Position numbers and translations under genes: made by a program. DNA of 64,000 nt, taken from positions 310,001 to 374,000 of the forward strand of contig JACKJT010000002.1 of NCBI GenBank assembly GCA_020637795.1. Direction: 5' to 3'. How positions within the stretch are numbered: position 1 is the first letter of the stretch; each line of letters opens with the position of its first letter. The DNA is from Hoeflea sp. (lineage in GTDB: Bacteria; Pseudomonadota; Alphaproteobacteria; Rhizobiales; Rhizobiaceae). The notes under the pieces are model-generated. The model was not told where the DNA came from and made no database searches. It was given only the letters and a program-made list of their open reading frames with translations. Positions 9,178 through 19,259 of this stretch are shown here, one piece after another.

Positions 9178-10296
9178 CTATCCCGGCTGCCGCAGGGTGA
9201 TGCGCGTGAGTTCCGCCGGTCGTCCCAGCCGCAGGGCAAACCCCGGCCAGAGTGCGGTGCCGTTGTTGACGTAAAGCTGCATTGAACCGACCTGGTAGAG
9301 GCCGGAGACGAAGCCGTTGTTGGCGCGTGCAAGCAGCCGGTCCATGCCGCGGATCATTCCGCCGTGGGTATGCCCGGAAAGTTGCAGCGCCACGCCTGCG
9401 CCCGCGGCCTGTCTCGCCTGCATCGGCTGATGGTCGAGCAGGATGACCGGCGCCGCATCCGGCGCGCCGCTGAGGGTCGCCTCGAGATCCGGAGCCGGAA
9501 AGCCATTCCTGCCGGCCGACCGATCGGGCACACCGGCGATCACCAGCTTGGCAGTGCCGCGCTCGATGACCGCGTGGCTGTTGGAGAGAAGCCGCATGTC
9601 CATGGCCTCGAAATGCGCCATGAAGGCGCCCGCGTCAAAAAAGTATTCGTGGTTTCCCGAGATGGCGTAGATGCCGTCACGGGCAGAAAGCCCACGAAGC
9701 GGCTCCACGTCGGCGCGCCGGTGTTCGAGGCTGCCATCGATGAAGTCACCGGTGATGACGATCAGGTCGGCATCGAGCGCGTTGGACTTTGCCACCATGG
9801 ACTCGGTCCAGACGGCCGGAAACAGCCGGCTGATATGCAGGTCGGTCAGTTGCACGATCCGGTAGCCGTCGAACGCCGCCGCAAGCCCCGGTATCGTGAT
9901 TTCGATGTCCTTGAGCGGCGGGACAATGATGGCGCGGCTGACGCCGAATGAGGACAGGGCAAGAGCGGCAATGCCCGCCGCATATCTGACCTCCGGGGCA
10001 GGTTCCGCGAAATGGCCCGTGAGCACCATGACAAGCAGAGATCCCGCATCAAGCGCAATCTGGAAAACCGCGAGCAGCACGATCGCGCCAAACAGGACGT
10101 TGAACGCGATGACCAGCGGCCTGGGAAACTCGGGCGCAAACACCGAGCCAGACGAAAGCCGGCTGAAATAATGATATTGCGAGGCAATCAGCAGCACCAG
10201 CGCCAGCAGCGCCTTGAGCGCCCATGGCCAGGGCAGCGGCAGGATGAAGCGGACGAGCACGACCAGCCATGGGAGTCCGGTAATGACATGAAACAT
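9178..10296 (-). CDS. Membrane-anchored metallophosphoesterase (YaeI-like)
   Basis: A protein of about 372 residues with three or four N-terminal membrane helices (roughly residues 1-125) followed by a calcineurin-like phosphoesterase domain. The metal-binding motifs are all present in order: DLH (D152, H154), GDFIDG, GNHEYF, a late DHQ and GHTHGG. Relatives include E. coli YaeI, a phosphodiesterase, and others act on lipid A or UDP-diacylglucosamine-like substrates; the real substrate is unknown. I chose ATG 10296 with AAGGCG upstream; a GTG at 10329 would add 11 residues. Confidence 0.85.
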   Translation of the reverse strand: MFHVITGLPWLVVLVRFILPLPWPWALKALLALVLLIASQYHYFSRLSSGSVFAPEFPRPLVIAFNVLFGAIVLLAVFQIALDAGSLLVMVLTGHFAEPAPEVRYAAGIAALALSSFGVSRAIIVPPLKDIEITIPGLAAAFDGYRIVQLTDLHISRLFPAVWTESMVAKSNALDADLIVITGDFIDGSLEHRRADVEPLRGLSARDGIYAISGNHEYFFDAGAFMAHFEAMDMRLLSNSHAVIERGTAKLVIAGVPDRSAGRNGFPAPDLEATLSGAPDAAPVILLDHQPMQARQAAGAGVALQLSGHTHGGMIRGMDRLLARANNGFVSGLYQVGSMQLYVNNGTALWPGFALRLGRPAELTRITLRQPG

Positions 10297-10485
10297 CAAA
10301 TGCGCCTTCGGTGACTTGAAAGACTCCACGGTCCGGGGAACGCGGAGGAAACATGCGGGATCCGAACCGCAGATTCCTCGGCGGCACCGATGCTGGTCCT
10401 GGCAGGCTCCCGCCTGACCTTGCCGGCATAGACGCCTGTTTCCAGTCAGATAGGGAGCCCTGCGGCGTTTGCCACCCTCACGCGC

Positions 10486-13400
10486 CTACCCGGCCAGTTC
10501 CGCCAGATGGGTCATCACCACGGCCGCACCGTTGAGCCGCTTGTCCGGCGTCGGCAGATCGCGAATGAACACGACGCTCTGGTCGGGCCGGATCTTGGCC
10601 ATATTGCCCTGCTTGGAAATGTGGCCGACCAGGCCCGCCGGGTTGGGGAATTCCTTGTTGCGGAACTGCACCACCACGCCCTTCGGGCCGGCGTCGAGCT
10701 TTTCGACATTGGCCTTGCGGCACAGCGCCTTGATGAAGACGATCTTCAAGAGATGCTGAACCTCGGTCGGCAACGGTCCGAAACGGTCGATCATCTCGGC
10801 GCCGAATCCGTCGATGTCGGCAATATCGGTGATCTCGCCCAGCCGGCGGTAGAGCCCCAGCCGAAGGTGCAGATCCGGCACATAATCCTCGGGGATCATC
10901 ACCGGCGTTCCCACCGTGATCTGCGGCGACCAGCCGGTGTCGATCACCTCTTCCTCGCCGCGCACCTCGGCGACTGCCTCCTCCAGCATGTGCTGGTAGA
11001 GCTCGAAACCGACTTCCTTGATGTGGCCGGATTGCTCCTCTCCGAGCAGGTTGCCGGCGCCGCGGATGTCGAGATCGTGGCTGGCGAGCTGGAAGCCGGC
11101 GCCAAGCGTGTCGAGAGACTGCAGCACCTTGAGCCGCTTGTCCGCCGTCGCCGTCAGCATCTTGTTGACCGGCAGCGTGAACAGCGCGAAGGCGCGCACC
11201 TTGGAACGGCCGACCCGCCCGCGCAGCTGGTAAAGCTGGGCCAGGCCGAACATGTCGGCGCGGTGCACGATCAGGGTGTTGGCCGTCGGCACATCGAGAC
11301 CCGATTCGACGATCGTCGTCGACAAGAGCACGTCATACTGTCCGTCATAGAACGCGTTCATGATGTCGTCGAGCTCGCCTGCCCCCATCTGGCCATGGGC
11401 AATGGCGAATTTCAGTTCCGGCACGTCCGAGCGCAGGAACGCCGCCACATCCTCGAGATCGGCGAGCCGCGGACAGACATAGAAGCTCTGCCCGCCGCGA
11501 TAGTGTTCGCGCATCAGTGTTTCGCGCACGGTGACCGGATCGAACGGCGAAATGAACGTGCGTACCGCCATCCGGTCGACCGGAGGCGTGGTGATCAGCG
11601 ACAGTTCCCGCACCCCGGTCATCGCCAGTTGCAATGTGCGCGGGATCGGCGTGGCCGAGAGCGTGAGCACATGCACGTCGCTCTTCAGTTCCTTCAGTCT
11701 TTCCTTGTGCTTGACCCCGAAATGCTGCTCCTCGTCGATGATCAGCAGTCCCAGATTGGCAAACTGGATCGACGAGCCGAGCAGCGCATGGGTTCCGACA
11801 ACGATGTCGGTCTTGCCTGACGCGAGCTCCGCTTTCGTCAGCGCCAGTTCCTTGGCGCCGACAAGCCGCGAGGCTTGCGCGATCCGCACCGGGTATCCGC
11901 GCAGGCGTTCGGTGAAGGTCTTGAAATGCTGCCGCACCAAGAGCGTCGTCGGCACCACCACCGCCACCTGCACCCCGTTCATCGCGGCGATGAACGCCGC
12001 GCGCAGCGCCACTTCGGTCTTGCCGAAGCCGACATCGCCGCAGACCAGCCGGTCCATCGGTTGGCCCGCCGCCAGATCTTCGCGCACCCGCTCGATCGCC
12101 GCCATCTGGTCCTCGGTCTCGTCATAGGGGAAACGGGCGGAGAATTCGTCGTAGAGACCCTCGGGCGCCGCAAGCGCGGGTGCGGAGCGCATGTGCCGTT
12201 CGGCGGCAATCCGGATCAGCCCCTCAGCCATGTCGAGAAGCCGTTTCTTGAGCTTCGCCTTGCGCGACTGCCAGGCGACCCCGCCCAGCCGGTCGAGTTG
12301 CACCTCGGCGCTGTCAGAACCGTAGCGGGTCAGAAGCTCGATATTCTCGACCGGCAGGAACAGCTTGGCGTCGCCGGCGTAATGCAGTTCGAGACAGGCA
12401 TGCGGCGCGCCGGCCGCCTCGATCGTGCGCAGGCCGATGAACTGGCCGATGCCGTGCTCGGCGTGAACGACATAGTTGCCCTCGTCGAGCCCCGACACCT
12501 CGGAGATGTAGTCGGCGCCGCGGCGCTTGCGCTTGGCCCGGCGCACCAGCCGGTCGCCCAGAACATCCTGCTCGCCGATGACCACGAGGTCGTCGATCTC
12601 GAAGCCGCCCTCGATGGCGAGCACCGCGGCAGCGGCCTCGCCGGGTTTGAGCGTGTCGAGTTCGGAATGGCTGTTGATGCGCACAACGCGCTTGAGGCCG
12701 TGTTCCTCGGTCACCTGCAGCAGCCGGTCGAGCGAACCTTCGGTCCAGGCCGTGATCAGCACATTGCGCCCGTCCGCGCGCTTGGCGCCGACATGGGCCA
12801 CCAGCTTCTCGAACAGGTTGGTTCGCCCGGCGTCTTCGGACTTGTCGCCTTCCGCGTCCGCCGCCCAGCGCGGTCCGGTCTTCGTCGACAGATCGATCAC
12901 CAGCCGCGAGGATGTCTCCGGCTGGTGAAACGGCGTCAGCCGGATGGCGTTCAGCCTGTCGAGCCGTTCCAGCAGTTCGGGCGTGTCGAGATAGAGAAGG
13001 TCCGGCGGGGTCGCCTTGTATGGCGTGGTCTGGACACCGCGGCCCTTCTCGATGCTCTGCGCCGCCTGCCGGGCTTCGTAATGATCGACAATCTGGGCCC
13101 GGCGCTCGCTTGCGGCTTCGGCGAGCATGTGGTCGCCGCTGATCCGGAATCCGCCAAGATAGTCGAACACCGTCTGCATCCCGTCGTGAAACAACGGCAG
13201 CCAGTGTTCCATGCCGGGATAGCGCCGGCCTTCGCTGACGGCGACATAGAGCGCGTCGTCGCGGGTTGCCGCCCCGAACATGGAAAGATAGTTGCTGCGG
13301 AACCGGCTGATGGTCTCGGGTTCCAGTGTGACTTCGCTCATTGCGTTGAGCGCCAGTTCCTTGGCTTGCCCGGTGGTGCGCTGCGATGCCGGATCGAAAT

Positions 13401-13992
13401 ACCGCACGCTTTCCAGCGTGTCGCCAAAGAAATCCAGCCGCACCGGTTGTTCCGCACCCGGCACGAAGACATCGAGAATGCCGCCGCGCACGGCGTACTC
13501 GCCGACTTCGCGCACCGTATCGACGCGCTCGAAACCGTTCTTGACGAGGCTGCCTGCCAGCTCCTCCATCTTCAGCCGGTTGCCGGCGCGCGCGGAAAAT
13601 CCGAGGCCGGAGACAACCGACCGGGTCGGCACCCGCTGCAGCATGGCGTTGACGGTCACCAGCAGGATCGCCGGATGCGGATTGTCCGGAAAATGTGCCA
13701 GCGACGACAGCGCCGCAAGCCGCCGCGCCGAAATGTCGGCGCCCGGCGAGACCCGGTCATAGGGAAGGCAGTCCCAGCCCGGCAGGGTCAGGACCGGGAT
13801 GTCGGGGGCGAAGAAGGCGAGGTTCTGCTCAAGGTCGGCCATCCGCTGGCCATCGGAAATGATATGTGCAAGCGGTCCCGCCGACCGCGCCATTTCGGCC
13901 AGCGCCAGCGCTTCCATGCCCTGCGGCACGCCGGCCAATGTGACCGGTGTTACCGCACCGGAGATCCTGGCAACCGGTATGACAGACTTCAT
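10486..13992 (-). CDS. mfd: Transcription-repair coupling factor Mfd
   Basis: A full-length 1168-residue Mfd, the ATP-dependent translocase that removes stalled RNA polymerase and recruits UvrA to lesions. The N-terminal UvrB-like part occupies about residues 1-350. The RNA-polymerase-interacting CarD-like domain is near 495-565 (EGNYVVHAEHGIGQF at 504). The helicase has Walker A GDVGFGKT at 652, DEEQ at 753, TATPIPRT soon after, and the translocation motif region ending in ESGLDVPTANT and QLRGRVGRS. The C-terminal autoinhibitory domain is present. Its ATG overlaps the sdhE stop by four bases, so the two are translationally coupled. Confidence 0.97.
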   Translation of the reverse strand: MKSVIPVARISGAVTPVTLAGVPQGMEALALAEMARSAGPLAHIISDGQRMADLEQNLAFFAPDIPVLTLPGWDCLPYDRVSPGADISARRLAALSSLAHFPDNPHPAILLVTVNAMLQRVPTRSVVSGLGFSARAGNRLKMEELAGSLVKNGFERVDTVREVGEYAVRGGILDVFVPGAEQPVRLDFFGDTLESVRYFDPASQRTTGQAKELALNAMSEVTLEPETISRFRSNYLSMFGAATRDDALYVAVSEGRRYPGMEHWLPLFHDGMQTVFDYLGGFRISGDHMLAEAASERRAQIVDHYEARQAAQSIEKGRGVQTTPYKATPPDLLYLDTPELLERLDRLNAIRLTPFHQPETSSRLVIDLSTKTGPRWAADAEGDKSEDAGRTNLFEKLVAHVGAKRADGRNVLITAWTEGSLDRLLQVTEEHGLKRVVRINSHSELDTLKPGEAAAAVLAIEGGFEIDDLVVIGEQDVLGDRLVRRAKRKRRGADYISEVSGLDEGNYVVHAEHGIGQFIGLRTIEAAGAPHACLELHYAGDAKLFLPVENIELLTRYGSDSAEVQLDRLGGVAWQSRKAKLKKRLLDMAEGLIRIAAERHMRSAPALAAPEGLYDEFSARFPYDETEDQMAAIERVREDLAAGQPMDRLVCGDVGFGKTEVALRAAFIAAMNGVQVAVVVPTTLLVRQHFKTFTERLRGYPVRIAQASRLVGAKELALTKAELASGKTDIVVGTHALLGSSIQFANLGLLIIDEEQHFGVKHKERLKELKSDVHVLTLSATPIPRTLQLAMTGVRELSLITTPPVDRMAVRTFISPFDPVTVRETLMREHYRGGQSFYVCPRLADLEDVAAFLRSDVPELKFAIAHGQMGAGELDDIMNAFYDGQYDVLLSTTIVESGLDVPTANTLIVHRADMFGLAQLYQLRGRVGRSKVRAFALFTLPVNKMLTATADKRLKVLQSLDTLGAGFQLASHDLDIRGAGNLLGEEQSGHIKEVGFELYQHMLEEAVAEVRGEEEVIDTGWSPQITVGTPVMIPEDYVPDLHLRLGLYRRLGEITDIADIDGFGAEMIDRFGPLPTEVQHLLKIVFIKALCRKANVEKLDAGPKGVVVQFRNKEFPNPAGLVGHISKQGNMAKIRPDQSVVFIRDLPTPDKRLNGAAVVMTHLAELAG

Positions 13993-14312
13993 GGCCTTGT
14001 CGCCTGCCCTTCCGGCCCGGTTTCGCGCGGATCGAAATCCGGGACATAGGCGCGCATCCGGTCAAACAGCGCGGTTCGGAAGCGCTCCGGCGTCTCGGCC
14101 TCGCCCGTCACCCAGCGGAAGATGTCGGCATCCTCTTCCGCCATCAGCTCTTCCAGCTGGTCGAGCTCGGCGTCACTCAGCCCGGCAATTTCTGCATCGG
14201 CAAATCCGCCAATCACCAGATCCATTTCCCGGATGCCACGTCGCCACGCCCGCACAAGAATGCGACGGCGGCGCGGATCGAGGTCGGCGCTTGAACGTGT
14301 GGTTCCGGTCAT
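13989..14312 (-). CDS. sdhE: FAD assembly factor SdhE
   Basis: A 107-residue SdhE/YgfY-family protein needed to attach FAD covalently to succinate dehydrogenase. The signature R-G-x-x-E is at residues 25-29 within RRGIREMD, followed by the helical GLSDAELDQLEELMAEED segment. I chose ATG 14312, after AAAAGGC, rather than the longer frame to 14360. It sits immediately upstream of mfd with an ATGA overlap. It is divergent from recG, with a 93-bp space that must hold both promoters. Confidence 0.92.
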   Translation of the reverse strand: MTGTTRSSADLDPRRRRILVRAWRRGIREMDLVIGGFADAEIAGLSDAELDQLEELMAEEDADIFRWVTGEAETPERFRTALFDRMRAYVPDFDPRETGPEGQATRP

Positions 14313-14405
14313 GACGTGCCTTTTTTGGTTGGACGGTTTCCTTATCCTGTCGCCGCGCAAATGTCAGCCTTGCCTTTGGCTCAAAATTGCCGTTCATCTG
14401 GGTTC

Positions 14406-16523
14406 ATGCGACCACTTCAACTCGATCCCCTGTTCAAGCCCGTTGAAAGCCTGCCCGGGATCGGCCCCAAGCTTGCCGAGGCGCTGGCCCGGGTGACCGG
14501 CCGCGATGGCCCTGAAGACACCCGTGCTCTCGATCTGCTGTTGCTGCCGCCGCATGGCCTGATTGACCGGACCATGCGCTCGGGCATCACCGAGGCGCCG
14601 GAAGGCACCATTGCCACCTTGAAGGTCAGGGTTGACCGCCACCAGCCCTCGCCTCCGGGCCGCAGAAGCGCGCCTTACCGGGTCTTGGTCCATGACGACA
14701 CCGGCGAACTGGCGCTGACCTTTTTCCACTCCAAACAGCCATGGCTCGAGAAGATCCTGCCGGTGGGGGAAACCGTTCTGGTCAGCGGCAAGGTCGAATG
14801 GTTCAATGGCAGGCCGTCAATGGTCCATCCCGACCATATTGCGCTGGAAGCCGACGCCGCAAGCTTCCCGCTGATCGAACCGGTCTATCCGCTGACTGCC
14901 GGCCTGTCGCCGAAAGTGCTGCGACGCTCCATCGAATCGGCGCTCGAGCTGTTGCCGGAGCTTCCCGAGTGGTCGGATCCGCATCTGGTCCGCAAGAACA
15001 GTTTCCCGTCCTTTGCCAAGTCCGTCCGCGAACTGCATCATCCCGAAACCGCGATCGACATCGAGCCGCAGACGCCGGCGCGCCGCAGGCTGGCATATGA
15101 CGAGCTGCTGGCAGGCCAGCTGTCGCTGGCGCTGGTGCGGCAGACCCTGCGCAAACTGCCCGGTTATCCGGTGGTCGCCGAAGGCCGGATGCGCCGGGCG
15201 ATCCTCGATGCGCTGCCCTTTTCCCTGACCGGCAGCCAGACGACGGCTGTCGAGGAGATCCTTGCCGACATGGCCGGCAAGGACAGGATGCTGCGGCTGC
15301 TGCAGGGCGATGTCGGCTCCGGCAAGACCGCGGTTGCGATGCTGGCCATGGCCGATGCAGTGGAGGCCGGAGGACAGGCGGTGCTGATGGCCCCGACCGA
15401 GATCCTCGCCCGCCAGCATCATGCCACGATCAGAAAGATGGCGGAGGCCGCCGGCATCGAGGTTGTGGTGCTGACCGCCCGCGCCAAGGGACGCGAACGC
15501 ACCGACCTGCTCGAACGCATCGCCAGCGGCGAGGCGCAGATTGTCATCGGCACCCATGCGCTGTTCCAGGAATCGGTCGTCTACAACAATCTGACGCTTG
15601 CGGTGGTCGACGAACAGCACCGGTTCGGGGTGCACCAGCGGCTGCGGCTGACGGCCAAGGGAACGGCGCCGCACATGCTGGTGATGACCGCCACGCCGAT
15701 CCCCAGGACGCTTGTCCTTGCAGCCTTCGGTGACATGGACGTCTCCAAGCTCACCGAAAAACCGGCCGGCCGCCAGCCGATCGCCACGGTCACCATCCCC
15801 GACGACCGCCTTGGCGAAATCGTCGAACGGCTGAAGAAGGCGCTCGAAGACGGCAAGAAGGCCTACTGGATCTGTCCGCTCGTCGAGGATTCCGATCAGA
15901 GCGAGCTGATGTCGGTGGAAAGCCGCCACGCCAGCCTCGCCAAGGCATTCGGCAAGGAACTGGCACCGCTGGTGTCGCTGGTTCACGGCCGCATGACGTC
16001 GGATGAAAAAGACCAGGCGATGAGCGCCTTTAAGAACGGCCAGACCCGGCTGCTCGTCGCAACGACCGTCATCGAGGTCGGCGTCGACGTGCCCGACGCC
16101 ACCATCATGGTGATCGAGCACGCCGAACGTTTCGGCCTGGCGCAATTGCACCAGCTCAGAGGCCGCGTCGGCCGCGGCGAAGGTGCTTCAAGCTGCATCC
16201 TGCTCTACCACGGTCCACTGGGCGAAACCGCCGGCGCGCGCCTGCAGGTCCTGCGCGAGACCGAGGACGGATTTCGCATCGCCGAGGAAGACCTCAAGCT
16301 GCGCGGCGAAGGCGAGGTGCTTGGCACACGGCAATCGGGAATGCCCGGGTTCAGGCTGGCCAATCTGAGCGCCCATGCCGATCTTCTGGAAATCGCCCGC
16401 AGCGACGCCCGCAATGTGCTGGAGACCGACCCTGCCCTCGCCTCAACCCGCGGCGAGGCGCTGAGGATGCTGCTTTACCTGATGCGGCGTGACGAGGCGA
16501 TCAGGTTTCTCAGGGCTGGCTGA
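14406..16523 (+). CDS. recG: ATP-dependent DNA helicase RecG
   Basis: A 705-residue RecG, the branch-migration helicase acting on stalled forks and recombination intermediates. The N-terminal wedge/OB domain covers about residues 60-150. Helicase motifs are Walker A GDVGSGKT at 301, DEQH at 402, TATPIPRT near 434, and the late QLRGRVGRG. The start at 14406 (MRPLQLDP) matches the usual RecG N-terminus with the PLFKPVESLPGIGPK helix; the frame extends further upstream but into unrelated sequence. It converges on the DUF502 gene with only five bases between stops. Confidence 0.96.
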   Translation: MRPLQLDPLFKPVESLPGIGPKLAEALARVTGRDGPEDTRALDLLLLPPHGLIDRTMRSGITEAPEGTIATLKVRVDRHQPSPPGRRSAPYRVLVHDDTGELALTFFHSKQPWLEKILPVGETVLVSGKVEWFNGRPSMVHPDHIALEADAASFPLIEPVYPLTAGLSPKVLRRSIESALELLPELPEWSDPHLVRKNSFPSFAKSVRELHHPETAIDIEPQTPARRRLAYDELLAGQLSLALVRQTLRKLPGYPVVAEGRMRRAILDALPFSLTGSQTTAVEEILADMAGKDRMLRLLQGDVGSGKTAVAMLAMADAVEAGGQAVLMAPTEILARQHHATIRKMAEAAGIEVVVLTARAKGRERTDLLERIASGEAQIVIGTHALFQESVVYNNLTLAVVDEQHRFGVHQRLRLTAKGTAPHMLVMTATPIPRTLVLAAFGDMDVSKLTEKPAGRQPIATVTIPDDRLGEIVERLKKALEDGKKAYWICPLVEDSDQSELMSVESRHASLAKAFGKELAPLVSLVHGRMTSDEKDQAMSAFKNGQTRLLVATTVIEVGVDVPDATIMVIEHAERFGLAQLHQLRGRVGRGEGASSCILLYHGPLGETAGARLQVLRETEDGFRIAEEDLKLRGEGEVLGTRQSGMPGFRLANLSAHADLLEIARSDARNVLETDPALASTRGEALRMLLYLMRRDEAIRFLRAG

Positions 16524-16528
16524 ACCGA

Positions 16529-17221
16529 TCACTCAGCCGCTGGTTTTGACTTTGACCTGGGCTTTGTCTGCACCGGCAGGATCTTCGGGTAGTCCGGAGA
16601 CACGAGACCCGCGGAGATCACCATCTTGGCCGCCTCCTCGACGCTCATGTCCAGAACGATGACATCCTTGCGCGGCACGAACAGCAGGAAACCCGAAGTC
16701 GGATTGGGCGTCGTTGGCAGGAACACCGAGATTGAGTCTTCCTCTGGCAGCCTGACATTGACCTCGCCCTTGGTTTCCGTGGCAATGAAGACGATCGACC
16801 ACAAGCCGCGGCGCGGATACTCGATCAGCGCGGCCTGCTTGAAGGACCCGCTCTGCTCGGCCAGCACCGTCTGGAAGATCTGCTTGAGCCCCTTGTAGAG
16901 GCTGCGCACCAGCGGCATCCGGTCCAGCAGCGATTCGCCGAAGGAAATGATCGAGCGGCCGACGAGGTTAGCCGTCAGGAACCCGATCATCGTGATCAGG
17001 AACAATGCGGTGACCAGACCGAAGCCGGGAACGGCGAACGGCAAGTAATAGTCGGGATTGTAGATCGCGGGGATGTAGGGTTTGACCCAGCTGTCGACCC
17101 ATCCGATGAAGGTCCAGGTCAGGTAGGCCGTGATGGCCAGCGGCGCGACGATGATCAGACCCGTCAGAAAATAGTTTCTCAGCCGCCGTCCGGCGCCTAT
17201 CCGTTTGGTCTTCTCAGTCAT
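16529..17221 (-). CDS. DUF502 family membrane protein
   Basis: A 230-residue inner-membrane protein of the DUF502 family, function unknown. Two transmembrane helices (about residues 17-37 and 65-90) precede a soluble beta-rich domain containing the conserved RMPLVRSLYKGLKQ and LFVPRKDVIVLDMSVEEAAKMVISAG blocks. The C-terminus is a short Lys/Pro tail. AGGGTGAAG lies just before the ATG. The gene follows glmS on the same strand after about 100 bp, an arrangement common in rhizobia. Confidence 0.88.
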   Translation of the reverse strand: MTEKTKRIGAGRRLRNYFLTGLIIVAPLAITAYLTWTFIGWVDSWVKPYIPAIYNPDYYLPFAVPGFGLVTALFLITMIGFLTANLVGRSIISFGESLLDRMPLVRSLYKGLKQIFQTVLAEQSGSFKQAALIEYPRRGLWSIVFIATETKGEVNVRLPEEDSISVFLPTTPNPTSGFLLFVPRKDVIVLDMSVEEAAKMVISAGLVSPDYPKILPVQTKPRSKSKPAAE

Positions 17222-17321
17222 TCTTCACCCTGCCTCATGGCGCGCAAGACGGATCGTCTTGCCGTTCCCCCTATATAGGTAACGCGCGAAGGCGAAGACA
17301 AGTTCACTGCCGATGTATCTC

Positions 17322-19148
17322 CTATTCGACAGTCACCGATTTGGCGAGGTTGCGCGGCTGGTCGACATCGGTGCCCATGAACACCGCCGTATGGTAGGCG
17401 ATCAGCTGCACAGGCAGCGCGTAGAGGATCGGGGCCACGATCTCGTTGACCTCTGGCATGACGATGGTCGCCATGGTTTCCAGCGTGGTCGCGGCCGCGC
17501 CCTTTTCGTCGGTGATCAGGATGATCTGACCGCCGCGTGCCGCCACTTCCTGCATGTTGGAGACGGTTTTCTCGAAATGCCGGTCGTGCGGCGCGATCAC
17601 GATCACCGGCATGTTCTCATCGATCAGCGCGATCGGACCGTGCTTGAGCTCTCCTGCAGCATAACCCTCGGCGTGGATGTAGGAAATTTCCTTGAGCTTG
17701 AGCGCGCCTTCCAGCGCCAGCGGGAAACTCGTGCCGCGGCCGAGGTAGAGCACGTCCTTGAACCGCGAAAGTTCGCGCGACAGGGTCTCGATCTGCGGCT
17801 GGATCGATTGCAGCACCTCGTTGAACAGCCGCGGAGCGCCGACCAACGCCTGCACCATTTTCGTTTCATCTTCGGCCGACAACGTGCCACGCGCCCGGCC
17901 GGCGATCATCGCCAACGCCGCAAGCACCGAGAGCTGGCAGGTGAAAGCCTTCGTCGAGGCAACGCCGATTTCCGGTCCGGCAAGCGTCGGGAACACCGCG
18001 TCGGATTCGCGCGCGATGGTCGATTCACGCACATTGACCACTGCACCGATCGTCAGGTTGTGGTCGCGGCAATACCGCAGCGATGCGAGCGTATCGGCGG
18101 TTTCCCCGGACTGCGAGATGAACAGGGCTGCCATCTTGCCGGTCAGCGGCATTTCGCGGTAGCGGAATTCCGAGGCGACATCGATTTCCACCGGCAGCCG
18201 CGCGAACCGCTCGAACCAGTACTTGCCGATAAGCCCCGCATAATAGGCGGTGCCGCAGGCGGACATGGCGAGCCTGTCGAGATTGGCGAAATCGATCTTT
18301 GCGCTGTCGAGCTTCACCCGTCCCTCGGCGAAATCGATGTAGTGGCTCAGCGTATGGGAGACTACTTCCGGCTGCTCGTAGATTTCCTTTTCCATGAAAT
18401 GGCGGTGGTTGCCCTTGTCGACGACATAGGCAGCGCCCTGCGATTTCTGTTTCCTGCGTTCGACCAGCGTTCCGCTCGCGTCGTAGATCTCCAGCGTATC
18501 GTGGGTGATGACCACCCAGTCGCCATCGTCGAGATAGGTGATCTCGTCGGTGAACGGCGCCAAGGCGATCGCATCCGAGCCGAGGAACATCTCGCCCTCG
18601 CCATGGCCGACCGCGAGCGGTGGCCCCGACCGCGCGCCAAGGATCATGTCCGGCTGGTCTTCAAACAGCACGGCAAGCGCATAGGCGCCTTCGAGCCGGC
18701 TCAGCGCCTTCTGCATGGCCTGGCGCGGCGCCAGCCCCTGCTGCCGGTAGGCGGAAAGCAATTGCGCCACCACTTCCGTGTCGGTTTGGCTGTAGAAGCT
18801 GGCGCCACCCGCGGTCAGTTCGGCGCGCAGCGGCGCGAAGTTCTCGATGATGCCGTTATGGACGACTGCCACGCCATGGCAGAAATGCGGATGCGCATTG
18901 CTTTCCGTCGGCGCGCCATGGGTTGCCCAGCGCGTATGGCCGATACCGATCTGGCCGGCCAGCGGCTCCACGCCCAGCCTGCGGTCGAGGTTGGCTAGCT
19001 TGCCTTCCGCCCGGCGGCGATCGAGATGCCCGTCATGCACCGTGGCGACACCGGCGGAATCATATCCGCGGTATTCCAGCCGCTTGAGCGCATCCACCAG
19101 CAGCGGAGCCACTTCGCGCTTACCAACTATCCCGACAATGCCGCACAT
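17322..19148 (-). CDS. glmS: Glutamine--fructose-6-phosphate aminotransferase (isomerizing)
   Basis: A 608-residue GlmS that makes glucosamine-6-phosphate from fructose-6-phosphate and glutamine, the first step to UDP-GlcNAc. Cys2 of MCGIVGIVG is the glutaminase nucleophile after Met removal. The glutaminase domain spans about 1-240 and is followed by two SIS domains (CGTAYYAGL; LGRGTSFPLALEGALKLKEISYIHAEGY). The C-terminus DQPRNLAKSVTVE is canonical. AGGAGA stands just before the ATG. It lies 111 bp downstream of glmU on the same strand, so the pair probably forms an operon; I see no glmS ribozyme. Confidence 0.97.
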   Translation of the reverse strand: MCGIVGIVGKREVAPLLVDALKRLEYRGYDSAGVATVHDGHLDRRRAEGKLANLDRRLGVEPLAGQIGIGHTRWATHGAPTESNAHPHFCHGVAVVHNGIIENFAPLRAELTAGGASFYSQTDTEVVAQLLSAYRQQGLAPRQAMQKALSRLEGAYALAVLFEDQPDMILGARSGPPLAVGHGEGEMFLGSDAIALAPFTDEITYLDDGDWVVITHDTLEIYDASGTLVERRKQKSQGAAYVVDKGNHRHFMEKEIYEQPEVVSHTLSHYIDFAEGRVKLDSAKIDFANLDRLAMSACGTAYYAGLIGKYWFERFARLPVEIDVASEFRYREMPLTGKMAALFISQSGETADTLASLRYCRDHNLTIGAVVNVRESTIARESDAVFPTLAGPEIGVASTKAFTCQLSVLAALAMIAGRARGTLSAEDETKMVQALVGAPRLFNEVLQSIQPQIETLSRELSRFKDVLYLGRGTSFPLALEGALKLKEISYIHAEGYAAGELKHGPIALIDENMPVIVIAPHDRHFEKTVSNMQEVAARGGQIILITDEKGAAATTLETMATIVMPEVNEIVAPILYALPVQLIAYHTAVFMGTDVDQPRNLAKSVTVE

Positions 19149-19259
19149 GCGTTTCTCCTGGGTATTGTGTTGGCCAAGCTCTTACCCAGCAAAGCCGGTT
19201 TAGACCAGTAGCCTAACATATTGCGACCGCTCAATTTTCGTGACACCGCGTAACCGGGC

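Noticed and set aside
11875..14049. A long open frame (over 700 codons) on the plus strand opposite mfd
   Set aside because: It is antisense to a full-length, clearly conserved mfd; its translation is rich in Arg/His/Gln and shows no motif. High GC makes such frames common. The same applies to long frames opposite glmS, the deaminase/oxidase genes and the ACAD/QOR genes.
17250..17330. glmS ribozyme or riboswitch
   Set aside because: glmS is on the minus strand, so its leader is around 19150-19260; no ribozyme-like fold is recognisable there, and such ribozymes are typical of Gram-positive bacteria.
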